From assembly GCF_030286045.1 (NCBI RefSeq), contig NZ_CP127390.1, forward strand, positions 186,001 to 250,000: a stretch of 64,000 nucleotides of DNA, written 5' to 3'. Below, piece by piece: positions 56,701 to 64,000 of this stretch. The position numbers and the translations under genes are program-made. This DNA comes from Propionimicrobium sp. PCR01-08-3 (GTDB lineage Bacteria > Actinomycetota > Actinomycetes > Propionibacteriales > Propionibacteriaceae). Each line of letters starts with the position of its first letter. The first letter of the stretch is position 1. The notes beneath the pieces are model-generated. The model worked only from the letters and a program-made list of their open reading frames with translations. It was not told the origin of the DNA and searched no databases.

Positions 56701-57735
56701 GTGATTCGCGTGTTCGAGAACAAGAAACTGCTGATTACCGGGGGAACAGGATCATTCGGGAACGCGGTCTTGCGCCGTTTCTTGGAATCTGACATCGCGG
56801 AGATCCGGATCTTCTCTCGTGACGAGAAGAAGCAGGACGACATGCGTAAGCATTACGCGAGCGACAAGCTGAAGTTCTATATCGGTGACGTGCGGAATCT
56901 GCAGGCGGTGCGTGAGGCTGTGCGTGGAGTCGATTTTGTCTTTCATGCTGCGGCGCTCAAGCAGGTGCCGTCGTGCGAGTTCTTCCCGATGGAGGCTGTG
57001 CGCACGAATGTGATCGGCACCGACAATCTGCTGACGGCTGCGATCGACGAAGGGGTCGGACGCGTGGTCTGTCTGTCGACGGATAAGGCGGCCTACCCGA
57101 TCAATGCGATGGGTATTTCGAAGGCGATGATGGAGCACGTGATCACGGCGAAGTCGCGTACCGCTGATCCGAAGCGGACGGTGATTTGTTGCACGCGTTA
57201 TGGCAACGTGATGGCTTCGCGGGGCTCGGTGATTCCGTTGTTCGTTGATCAGTTGCGGGCCGGCGAGCCGTTGACGGTGACCGATCCCGAGATGACTCGG
57301 TTCTTGATGAACCTGGACGAGGCAGTCGATCTGGTGGTGTTCGCGTTTGAGCACGGGAACACGGGGGATCTGTTCGTGCAGAAGGCGCCGGCGAGCACGA
57401 TTGGGACGCTGGCTGAGGCTGTGAAGCAGTTGTTCGCACCGGAGGGCGAGGTGCGGGTGATCGGGCATCGCCATGGGGAGAAGATGCACGAGACCTTGAT
57501 GACCGAGGAAGAGTTGGCCAAGGCCGAGGACATGGGGCATTACTTCCGGGTGCCGGCGGATAATCGTGATCTCAACTACGGGAAGTACGTCGAAGAAGGG
57601 GAACACATCGTCGAGCGGGTCTCGTATACGTCCGAGAACACAGAGCGGTTGGATCTTCAAGGCACGATCGACAAGCTGCTCACGGTGGACTATGTGCGTC
57701 AAGAGCTGGCCGGGGTCGTCGGACGCCAAGAGTGA
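56701..57735 (+). CDS. capE: CapE-type UDP-GlcNAc 4,6-dehydratase/5-epimerase
   Basis: The 344-residue SDR enzyme has LLITGGTGSFGNAVLRRF, FHAAALKQVPSCEFFPMEAVRTNVIG, STDKAAYPINAMGISKAMMEH, CTRYGNVMASRGSVIPLF and GHRHGEKMHETL. These match the CapE/WbjB group that converts UDP-GlcNAc to a 2-acetamido-2,6-dideoxy-L-talo/arabino-type 4-keto sugar, the first step to UDP-L-FucNAc. CapF and CapG lie on the other side of the XRE-ImmA insertion, facing away. Start GTG 56701; GTG 56710 is also possible. Confidence 0.92.
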   Translation: MIRVFENKKLLITGGTGSFGNAVLRRFLESDIAEIRIFSRDEKKQDDMRKHYASDKLKFYIGDVRNLQAVREAVRGVDFVFHAAALKQVPSCEFFPMEAVRTNVIGTDNLLTAAIDEGVGRVVCLSTDKAAYPINAMGISKAMMEHVITAKSRTADPKRTVICCTRYGNVMASRGSVIPLFVDQLRAGEPLTVTDPEMTRFLMNLDEAVDLVVFAFEHGNTGDLFVQKAPASTIGTLAEAVKQLFAPEGEVRVIGHRHGEKMHETLMTEEELAKAEDMGHYFRVPADNRDLNYGKYVEEGEHIVERVSYTSENTERLDLQGTIDKLLTVDYVRQELAGVVGRQE

Positions 57736-58072
57736 GGGGGCCAGCCGCTTTGCCCCGGGGCAGCGCCAGAGAGCATCTTCGTCAGAGAGCCGGAATTACT
57801 GACTCAGCTGGAGACATCGACCTGTAACCGTACGAGTTCACGGTCGACAAGGTCAGAGGCGGTTGGGGAGTAGATCGTGACGATACCGGCAGACGGGGCG
57901 GTCGCCCGGCGCAGACATGCGCTACGCGCTATTGAGGAAGCCCTCCCTCACCGGACAAGCGTCATAATGCTGGCAATCTTGCGAGTCTTTGTTCGCATTC
58001 CGGGCAGGTGGGCATTAACTGGGCCAATCCTGCCTGATGCGTGAGTGGTCTGCCTGGCCAGACGCGAAAAGG
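57736..58072. other. Gap between capE and the excisionase-like gene
   Basis: No convincing gene is seen. TGCCCCGGGGCA near 57752 is a perfect palindrome. A 52-codon frame from GTG 57878 (VTIPADGAVARRRHALRAIEE) has no recognisable family. The minus strand, where a PIN toxin would be expected after the helix-turn-helix antitoxin gene, shows no PIN motif, so that toxin appears lost. Confidence 0.35.
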
Positions 58073-58480
58073 TTAGAGCAGATCTGCAAGTTCGTCGGTT
58101 GCAGAAGCAGTCGTCTGATTCTGGTGTGCGAAGCGCTCGGCGAGTTCGCGGCGATCGTGTTGGCGTTGTTCCTCGAACTTGATGAGTTCGTTTATGGGAA
58201 TGCGGCGGTCGCGCCCGACTCGATCGAAAGCAATTTGTCCTCGGTCGAGTAGCTTGTAGATATGAGTTCGGCTCATGCCAAGGCGTTCAGCGGCCTGATT
58301 AGGAGTGAGGGTTGCGGAGTCATCACTGATGATGATTTCGTCTCCGCTACGCATGGGCCCCAAGAGTTCTCGCAAAAAGTCACCTAGTTCAGGAGCGATG
58401 GATGCCGCGTAGCGCTCAAGGTCGTCCAACTGGTCGCTGGGTACGTTCGCAGTGTCGAGGGTCTTCATAGCATGTCCCAA
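58073..58480 (-). CDS. Excisionase/MerR-like helix-turn-helix protein (antitoxin type)
   Basis: The 135-residue protein has a central DNA-binding domain LTPNQAAERLGMSRTHIYKLLDRGQIAFDRVGRDRRIPINELIKF, the excisionase-like fold. It is preceded by a helical region and followed by a charged tail (QRQHDRRELAERF). Actinobacterial proteins of this layout are usually the antitoxin before a PIN-domain toxin gene. No toxin follows, so it is an orphan. ATG 58468 (MKTLD) is an alternative start. Confidence 0.8.
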   Translation of the reverse strand: MGHAMKTLDTANVPSDQLDDLERYAASIAPELGDFLRELLGPMRSGDEIIISDDSATLTPNQAAERLGMSRTHIYKLLDRGQIAFDRVGRDRRIPINELIKFEEQRQHDRRELAERFAHQNQTTASATDELADLL

Positions 58481-58717
58481 ACGTCATAGGTGGCACAAAT
58501 GTCACAGATGACACTACGTCATCATCGGGCTGATCCGCAAGTGGGCAACGTGGCCTGAGCGTGAAGTGCAGATGATTGGGCATCGTCATCCGGAACGGCC
58601 CATAGTGGGATCAGGTCTGGTCGTGCATGCTCGCGGACTCTCGGCTTGATCGAGTCTCGGGGTACGAGGTCGACATCTGTGCCCAGCAGGTCCTCGTGCC
58701 GGCTACAGCGACTCGTT

Positions 58718-59044
58718 TCATGACGCATGGCGTTCCAGGTATTCCCGCAGCGCATCTCGGGCGACATCTGAGGCTCGTCGGCCTTGTGCTGCTGCTACCT
58801 CGTCCAGCCGGTCCCGGTCGGTTTGGGAGACGCGCAGGTTCAGGGCGGGTGAGTGTCTGCGGCCTCCACTCAGTGAGGGCCGTCCGCTGCGGCGCTCTGC
58901 GTGTTCGGCTAGCTCATTGGCACGTTCGGTGGTCAGCCGACGGCCACCGACAACGAATTCTTCTTTGTCGAGGTCGATATCCTGCACGGTTACTTCGGGC
59001 CCAAATGTGGTGGGCCATCCTTCGGGGAGCCGCTTGCTGGTCAT
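58718..59044 (-). CDS. Antitoxin with C-terminal ribbon-helix-helix (CopG-like)
   Basis: The 108-residue protein opens with TSKRLPEGWPTTFGPEVTVQDIDLDKEEFVVGGRRLT and ends with a CopG-like segment NLRVSQTDRDRLDEVAAAQGRRASDVARDALREYLERH. The second part should bind DNA. ATG 59044 has GGAGG upstream and overlaps the stop of the upstream small gene by four bases, so they form a two-gene module. Confidence 0.75.
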   Translation of the reverse strand: MTSKRLPEGWPTTFGPEVTVQDIDLDKEEFVVGGRRLTTERANELAEHAERRSGRPSLSGGRRHSPALNLRVSQTDRDRLDEVAAAQGRRASDVARDALREYLERHAS

Positions 59045-59268
59045 CGGTTCCTCCATTTCATGGGCATTGCGTGAACAACGGCGTATCCGGGGCCTCGATC
59101 GTCTTTGACGATCCCGAGTTCGATGTCGAGGCCGGTGATGTCGGTTCCTTGATAGATGGCCATGTCGCCGTCCATTTCGATGAATACGGATGTTGCAAGG
59201 GCTTCGCGGATCCGGCGGTTCGATAATTTGTGTTTGCGGGCGGTGCTCGTGATCCGTACCGGCCCCAT
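59041..59268 (-). CDS. Small toxin-like protein paired with the CopG-like antitoxin
   Basis: The 75-residue protein reads VRITSTARKHKLSNRRIREAL at the start and KDDRGPGYAVVHAMPMKWR at the end. Short actinobacterial proteins with this S-A-R-K-H...VIHAMP layout occur upstream of CopG-like antitoxins and are annotated as toxins, distantly BrnT-like. The target is unknown. It is the first gene of the pair. Confidence 0.65.
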   Translation of the reverse strand: MGPVRITSTARKHKLSNRRIREALATSVFIEMDGDMAIYQGTDITGLDIELGIVKDDRGPGYAVVHAMPMKWRNR

Positions 59269-59351
59269 ATGGCAATTGTGTCACACATAACAAGCGCTAG
59301 GCAATACGCAACGGGACGAATTGTGCCTGCTGTATTCAAGTGACAGTGCTG

Positions 59352-59497
59352 CGAGGCCTGAATCTCCAGGGCGTCGAACACCTCGTCGGCATCTTCGAAG
59401 CGGCCTTGTCCGGCTCTGCGGATTTCAGCTGCCTCGTTCAATGCCTCCACCGATCGTGCGTTGGGTTCCTGGTAGCTGAGATTCAGGGGGATTCGAT
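59352..59497 (-). pseudogene. C-terminal remnant of a RelB/DinJ-type antitoxin gene
   Basis: One minus-strand frame encodes HRIPLNLSYQEPNARSVEAL, then NEAAEIRRAGQGRFEDADEV and FDALEIQ. The intact relB-like gene at 61731-62000 has nearly the same C-terminal half. Here the N-terminal DNA-binding half is missing, and the frame runs on without a natural stop. It is a truncated duplicate about 2.4 kb from the intact copy. The rest of 59269-59648 shows no gene. Confidence 0.7.
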
Positions 59498-59666
59498 GGG
59501 CGGGCCAACATGAGCGTCCGCGAGGTTGGGTCAAGGCCGGACGCTCTCGGCTATGGCATGGAATTTCGGCTTGTGGAGCACAGCTCACAACGCCGGACGA
59601 TTCTGTGAGAACAGTTGACTTCGCATAAGCTTCTGTCATCACTACGTCGTGGAGAGAGTACCTGGC

Positions 59667-61139
59667 ATGGAGTTGACCGATTATCTCCGGATTCTGCGCA
59701 AATACTGGCGCAGCATCACGGCCATCACGCTTGTTGGCGTCCTAGTCACTGCGGTGTTCTCGATGCTTACGAAGCCCACCTACACATCTAACACCTCGAT
59801 TTTCATCTCGGTGAGCTCGGTGTCGACGGTCGGCGACTTGAACTCAGGATCCACCTACGCCGAGAGTCAGGTGCAGTCGTTCGCGAAAGTGGCGAAGACC
59901 GACATCGTCTTGCAGCCGGTCATCGACGAACTCGGCCTGCAAACGACTCCCACTTCGCTCGCAGACGATCTGACGGTCACCGCTCCGACCAAGACGGCCA
60001 CCCTCGACATGGCAGTAGTGGGCGATACGCCTGAATCGGCAGCTCAAATAGCCACCGCTATCGGCAAGCAGCTCGTCGCGACGATCGACGCGCTGACGCC
60101 GCCCGGGGCGGACGGTACCAAGCCGGTCGTTGCCACGATCATTCGTCCGGCGCAGATCCCCACCTCGCCCACCACGCCGAAGACGATGCAGAACATCGCG
60201 CTCGGGCTGCTTCTGGGGCTGCTCATCGGGGCCGGGCAGGCGATCCTGCGCGACATGCTGAATCAGAGCATTCGCGGCGATCGCGACATCGAGCGTGTCA
60301 CCGATGTTCCCGTCATCGGGCAGGTGCCCAATGACGACAACGCCGCCGCCTATCCGCTGATTCTCAACTCCGATCCGCATTCGGCGCGGGCAGAGGCGTA
60401 CCGCAGCCTCCGCACGAATCTGCAATTCCTCGGGCTGGATAAGGGCAAGCGAGCGGTAGTCGTCACCTCGTCGGTGCCCGGCGAGGGCAAGACGACCACC
60501 GCGATCAATGTGGCGTCCACGATCGCTGCCGCAGGCGAACGCGTGCTGGTGATCGACGCGGACTTGCGGCGTCCGGCAGTTGCTAAATATCTGCATGCCG
60601 AGCCGAGCGTCGGGCTGACGACCGTGCTGATCGGCGAGGCAGAACTCGGCGAGGTGATTCAGCCGACCAGCGATTCGCTGATGGACGTGCTGGCCTCCGG
60701 GCCGGTGCCGCCGAACCCTGCCGAGCTGCTCGGTCTTCCGCACATGCAGCAGCTGATCGAGAACGCGTCCAAGCGCTACGACACGGTCATCGTCGACGCT
60801 CCGCCGCTGCTGCCGGTGACCGATGCCACCGTGCTGTCGAGGATTGCGGACGGCACCCTGGTTGTGGTGGGAGCCGGGGTTGCCAAGCGTCCGGAACTTG
60901 ATGCCGCCTTGGAGAAGCTGGACATGGTGGACGCGCGCATACTGGGCTTGCTGCTCACCCGGGTGAATCAGCGCGACTCGTCGACCTACACGTACGAATA
61001 CACCTACGGCCCCGATTCGCCGAAGGCCGGCCAGACCAAGATAAAGACGCGGACGAAGAATCCGGGCGGTACGTATTCGTCCGGTGCCGAGCATAAAACA
61101 GGACGCCGGGCGGAGCGCGAAGCCCAGCCGGTGCAGTGA
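59667..61139 (+). CDS. wzc: Wzz/Wzc-type polysaccharide co-polymerase with tyrosine kinase
   Basis: The 490-residue protein has a Wzz chain-length domain between two membrane helices (about 15-40 and 170-190) and a BY-kinase domain. The kinase shows Walker A SVPGEGKTTTAIN near 275, Walker A' VLVIDADLRRP, Walker B DTVIVDAPPLLPVTDA and a C-terminal Tyr cluster STYTYEYTYGPD. It sets polymer length and autophosphorylates on the Tyr cluster. ATG 59667 lies eight bases after GGAGAGAG. The phosphatase gene follows with overlap. Confidence 0.94.
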   Translation: MELTDYLRILRKYWRSITAITLVGVLVTAVFSMLTKPTYTSNTSIFISVSSVSTVGDLNSGSTYAESQVQSFAKVAKTDIVLQPVIDELGLQTTPTSLADDLTVTAPTKTATLDMAVVGDTPESAAQIATAIGKQLVATIDALTPPGADGTKPVVATIIRPAQIPTSPTTPKTMQNIALGLLLGLLIGAGQAILRDMLNQSIRGDRDIERVTDVPVIGQVPNDDNAAAYPLILNSDPHSARAEAYRSLRTNLQFLGLDKGKRAVVVTSSVPGEGKTTTAINVASTIAAAGERVLVIDADLRRPAVAKYLHAEPSVGLTTVLIGEAELGEVIQPTSDSLMDVLASGPVPPNPAELLGLPHMQQLIENASKRYDTVIVDAPPLLPVTDATVLSRIADGTLVVVGAGVAKRPELDAALEKLDMVDARILGLLLTRVNQRDSSTYTYEYTYGPDSPKAGQTKIKTRTKNPGGTYSSGAEHKTGRRAEREAQPVQ

Positions 61140-61696
61140 TGGCGATGGAGCCCGTTCGTATCCTGGCTGTTTGCACAGGCAATATCTGCCGGTCGCCCGC
61201 AGTCGAGCGACTGCTTGCTGCGCGGTTGGGTCCGGCTGTTGACGCCACGAGTGCGGGCACCGGTGCCGTCGTCGGCCATTCGGTCGCTGAACTGATGGCG
61301 CCGCTGGTGGAGAGCGCGGGGGCCTCCGTGGACGGGTTCGAGGCGCGGCAGATTACGCCGGCGATGGTGAAGGCTGCGGATTTGATCTTGGCATTGACCG
61401 TTGATCATCGTGCCAAGGCCGTGCAGCTGGCGCCGGCGAAAGTGCTGCGCGCGTTTACTCTGATGGAGTTCGCGCGGATCGTGGGTTCGCCGGACTTTCC
61501 TGAAATACAAGCTGTTGGTGTGGCCGACCGGTTGCGGGAGATGATCACACTTGCCGCGCCCCGGCGGATGCTGGGTGCCGGCGTGGTCGACGATGACATC
61601 CCGGACCCTATCGGCAGGTCGGCGGAGGTTTACGCGTCCTCGTTCGAGATGATCCGCAATGCAGTCGACGTGATCGTCGCGGTGGCGCGTAGTTGA
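61139..61696 (+). CDS. wzb: Low-molecular-weight protein tyrosine phosphatase (Wzb-like)
   Basis: The 185-residue protein has the LMW-PTP active loop CTGNICRSPAVE near residue 13 and the general-acid region DDDIPDPIGRS near 150. It would remove phosphate from the Wzc Tyr cluster, and the cycle is needed for polymer export. The ATG shares its A with the wzc TGA; a GTG one codon upstream is also possible. Confidence 0.93.
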   Translation: MAMEPVRILAVCTGNICRSPAVERLLAARLGPAVDATSAGTGAVVGHSVAELMAPLVESAGASVDGFEARQITPAMVKAADLILALTVDHRAKAVQLAPAKVLRAFTLMEFARIVGSPDFPEIQAVGVADRLREMITLAAPRRMLGAGVVDDDIPDPIGRSAEVYASSFEMIRNAVDVIVAVARS

Positions 61697-61730
61697 ATTG
61701 GCGATCGGCGTGCAGTCAAGAGCAGCACGA

Positions 61731-62000
61731 TTATGCCGAGATTCCCAGAGCGTCGAATACTTCGTCCGCGTCAGCAAAGCGAGACTTGCCGGACGCAAGG
61801 ATTTCCGCCGCCTCCTTCAACGCCTGGACAGATTGCGGGTTCGGCTCCTGATAACTGAGGTTCAGCGGGATTCGGTTTTCTCGGACCATCTGACGGTAGA
61901 AAGCTCGCGTGACGGAGGACAGGTCAAGGCCGCAATCTTCTACGATGCGTGTCGCCTGATCCTTCGTTTCTTCATCGACCCGTACAGTAATTGTTGCCAT
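61731..62000 (-). CDS. RelB/DinJ-family antitoxin (orphan)
   Basis: The 89-residue protein starts ATITVRVDEETKDQATRIVEDCGLDLSSVTRAFYRQMVRENRIPLNL, the RelB/DinJ ribbon-helix-helix with the usual short linker. The C-terminal part (RFADADEVFDALGI) would bind the toxin. A RelE/YafQ toxin would be expected after it on the minus strand, but wzb lies there instead, so it is unpaired. A truncated copy lies at 59352-59497. Confidence 0.88.
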   Translation of the reverse strand: MATITVRVDEETKDQATRIVEDCGLDLSSVTRAFYRQMVRENRIPLNLSYQEPNPQSVQALKEAAEILASGKSRFADADEVFDALGISA

Positions 62001-62401
62001 TTGTACCCTCCTTGTGTGACAAAGTCGATTATATGCTTTACCCGTCGATTGTGGGAGAGGGTCACTCCTGCTGCGCCTCAGCGAATATTGGCGCAGGTGA
62101 GGGCCAACGTGATCACCATGTCCGTCGGCTGGTGATTCTAATTGGGTCCTACCTTCGCTGATGCGATCGGTTCCCAGACAGTGAAGCGCTTCGCCGATCG
62201 TGCCGAAGCGTGTCTCATCGATACGCCGCGCTCGTTCTGAGTCGCTCTTAACCTTTAGCAGACCGCGGATCTATAAAAGATTATGCGCATATCCTTTAAT
62301 AGACCCGCGTCCCGGCACTCCGCAACCCGTGACGGCTCACCGTCTGAGGGACAGACGTGTCGATGACTCCGCTGTATCTCGTTGTTTCCGGAATGTGTTG
62401 T
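62001..62401. other. Intergenic region between relB-like and SGNH genes
   Basis: This 401-base gap shows no gene on either strand. It contains an AT-rich patch near 62270-62300 (TATAAAAGATTATGCGCATATCC), possibly promoter material. The relB-like start should be served from its left edge. Confidence 0.35.
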
Positions 62402-63310
62402 CTAGCCGAGGGGAATGGAATTGGCCACGACGCTGGCGAAAACTCCGGAGCCTTGGGCGTTGGGGGTGCCGTCGATTTCCAGCAGGTTGTCGCGGGACGC
62501 CTGGTCTTGCGGGAACCCGGAATGCACGTCGATGATCGCCAGGCCTTGGCCTTCGGCCCAAGCGGCAATGGCGGCGACTGTGGCGTCCTGCTGGGCTGCG
62601 GTCGCCGACGGGTCAGGGTTCTGCAAAACGACTGCGACCGGCACTTCGGGTGACTGCAGGCGGACGGCGTCCAGGATGGACTGCATGTAGCCCGCGATGG
62701 TATCGGCGGTTTGCACGTGTCCGTAGCTGAGTATCACGGCATTCGCGGGCTGCCAGGCCTGCACCACGCGGTCAGGTTCGGTGGTGATCTCGGGGCTGCG
62801 GACGCTGGCATTCCACACGGTCAGTGGATTGCCGGACGAACTCATCTGCATCGGGGCACCCCACACGGCGGCGTCACGATCCCAAACCACATAGTCAGTG
62901 GCGCGTGATTTCGCCAGATAATCCTGCGCCCACAGGGAGACCCACTCGCCATCGTCATTGCCGGTGCCGTCGCCGAAGACCATCACCGAATCGCCCCCGG
63001 TGAGCGCTGCGGCGAACTGGGCGAGCTCGGGCGAGACGGTTTCAGCGGCCGTCGGTTCAGCGGTCTCGGACGCTTCGGTCTCCTGAGGAGAGACAGGGGT
63101 ATCGGCGGGCTCCGATTCGGTGGACGCCGGTGCCGACGAGGTGACGGGAGTGGCGCTCTGGGCGCTGCCCCGATACTGCAGCAAAGCGAGCACCGCCACG
63201 ACCGCGGTGACCACTGCAAGCACAACCAACCCAGTCAACGACAGGTTCAATGCTCGGTGCCGACTACTCACGAGGTTGATCTTAACCAGAAAACACCTGG
63301 CGCCATGCAC
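62402..63310 (-). CDS. Secreted SGNH-hydrolase-like protein
   Basis: The 302-residue protein has a membrane anchor (LTGLVVLAVVTAVVAVLALL), a Ser/Thr/Glu/Pro-rich linker and an outer domain. That domain shows SVMVFGDGTGNDDGEW at the usual SGNH block I place, then VILSYGHVQ, VAVVLQNPDP and IIDVHSGFP. Block I has Asp-Gly-Thr rather than Asp-Ser, so the catalytic Ser is not obvious and activity is uncertain. GTG 63271 could be the real start. It stands next to the polysaccharide locus and may act on surface polymers. Confidence 0.7.
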   Translation of the reverse strand: MHGARCFLVKINLVSSRHRALNLSLTGLVVLAVVTAVVAVLALLQYRGSAQSATPVTSSAPASTESEPADTPVSPQETEASETAEPTAAETVSPELAQFAAALTGGDSVMVFGDGTGNDDGEWVSLWAQDYLAKSRATDYVVWDRDAAVWGAPMQMSSSGNPLTVWNASVRSPEITTEPDRVVQAWQPANAVILSYGHVQTADTIAGYMQSILDAVRLQSPEVPVAVVLQNPDPSATAAQQDATVAAIAAWAEGQGLAIIDVHSGFPQDQASRDNLLEIDGTPNAQGSGVFASVVANSIPLG

Positions 63311-63346
63311 CTGATCACCGGAGTCTAGAGGCGCCCTTGAGGTTTG

Positions 63347-64000
63347 CTACTTCTGCGCACGCGCCTTCTTTGTGGGCCCGCCGACCGCCGGAATGCTGCC
63401 GGATTCGTAGGCTCCCGGAGCGTCCACGATCAGCACCGCGCCCTCGGCCGACTCGACCATCTCCTTAGGTGCGAATGCCCTGGCGATGTGGTACATGACG
63501 ACGGTGACGATGGTGCCCAGAGCGATGCCGCCGAGCGTGAAGTCTTCGGTGAAGTGGATGCTGACGTCACCGATGCCGATGATGATGCCCGCTGCCACCG
63601 GCACCAAGTTCAACGGATTACCGAAGTCGACCTGATTCTCCTTCCAGATCTTCGCGCCCAGCAGGCCGATCATGCCGTACAGCACGACCGTGATGCCGCC
63701 GAGCACGCCGCCCGGCGTGGCCGAGATGATCGCCCCGAACTTGGGTGAGAAGCCGAACAGGATTGCCACTACCGACGCCACCGCGTAGGCGGCCGTCGAA
63801 TAAACCCTGCTGGAGGCCATCACGCCGATGTTCTCCGCATAGGTGGTGGTTGGTCCGGCACCGGCGAAGGTGGCCAGCATCGAGGTGACGCCATCGGCGC
63901 CGAGCGCGCGTCCCATGTAGGCGTCGAGGTTGGTGTCGGTCATCTCGGCGACGGCCTTGACGTGCCCGGTGTTCTCGGCGATCAGAGCGATCAGCACCGG
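63347..64000 (-). CDS. uraA: Uracil permease-like NCS2 transporter (partial, runs off the window)
   Basis: The visible 217 codons are the C-terminal half of an NCS2-family transporter. The family signature TTYAENIGVMASSRVYS is present, followed by membrane segments (AAYAVASVVAILFGFSPKFGAIISATPGGVLGG, ITVVLYGMIG). NCS2 members of this branch import uracil with protons. The 5' part and start lie beyond 64000. The C-terminal tail is Lys/Arg-rich. Confidence 0.9.
   Translation of the reverse strand, partial: PVLIALIAENTGHVKAVAEMTDTNLDAYMGRALGADGVTSMLATFAGAGPTTTYAENIGVMASSRVYSTAAYAVASVVAILFGFSPKFGAIISATPGGVLGGITVVLYGMIGLLGAKIWKENQVDFGNPLNLVPVAAGIIIGIGDVSIHFTEDFTLGGIALGTIVTVVMYHIARAFAPKEMVESAEGAVLIVDAPGAYESGSIPAVGGPTKKARAQK

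Noticed and set aside
57747-57760. TGCCCCGGGGCA after capE as a terminator
   Set aside because: A palindrome without a loop or U-tract is a poor terminator; it may be a chance GC palindrome.
59844-61094. 416-codon antisense frame across wzc
   Set aside because: The plus strand has complete Wzc kinase motifs; the antisense frame lacks any.

Overview
The window looks like chromosomal DNA of a high-GC Gram-positive bacterium (Actinomycetota), probably a facultative anaerobe related to Propionibacteriaceae. This placement rests on GC-rich codon use, frequent GTG starts with Shine-Dalgarno sites, ATGA-type overlaps, a System II cytochrome c assembly set and LytR-CpsA-Psr/Wzc-type envelope genes. 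The genus is an inference from gene content and was not tested. No rRNA, tRNA, CRISPR array, transposase or integrase was recognised.

Layout. 0-5.4 kb: a Fic enzyme divergent from a large SF1 helicase, then mazEF-like genes and a broken hipB-like remnant. 5.4-11 kb: a DEAD-box RNA helicase, an ArsR/SRPBCC pair with a palindrome over the regulator's start codon, a HAD phosphatase and a vapBC-like pair. 11.1-14.9 kb: an osmoprotectant ABC operon with three disabling lesions (two in-frame TAG codons and one frameshift). 14.9-17.8 kb: a copper-type P-ATPase and a nitrilase-family amidase. 18-29.7 kb: a nitrite-respiration block. It has a Cys-rich regulator, a DUF2249 protein, a membrane-fused copper nitrite reductase, NrfH and NrfA, a TPR protein and a CcdA-ResB-CcsA-TlpA cytochrome c maturation set. 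29.7-34.9 kb: housekeeping and small metabolic genes.

34.9-63.3 kb is an envelope polysaccharide locus. Outer parts have host-like composition: acyltransferase, UDP-glucose dehydrogenase, LCP ligase, membrane dehydratase, the UDP-L-FucNAc enzymes CapE/CapF/CapG, Wzc kinase and Wzb phosphatase. A lower-GC core at about 42.0-52.5 kb carries a WecA-like transferase fused to an epimerase, glycosyltransferases, UDP-HexNAc epimerase and dehydrogenase, a Wzx flippase and a Wzy polymerase. This resembles a swapped serotype cassette. Toxin-antitoxin genes and remnants pepper the right side, and an XRE-ImmA gene there is bracketed by an exact 24-bp direct repeat. The window ends inside a uracil-permease-like gene.

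How the genes work together. The P-ATPase could affect copper handling near the copper enzyme. CcdA, TlpA, ResB and CcsA would mature the nine c-type hemes of NrfHA. A 19-bp iron-box-like site upstream of nrfH suggests iron-dependent control. In the polysaccharide locus, CapEFG would supply L-FucNAc, the TviB/TviC-like pair an acidic HexNAcA sugar and Ugd glucuronate. Wzx, Wzy and Wzc would export and polymerise the repeat unit, and LCP would attach it to the wall.

Most unusual signals: the multiply broken osmoprotectant operon, the 24-bp repeat around XRE-ImmA, two competing nitrite reductases side by side, a Tag glycosylase lacking both zinc cysteines, and strong enrichment of the hexamer GGACGC in the host-like DNA.
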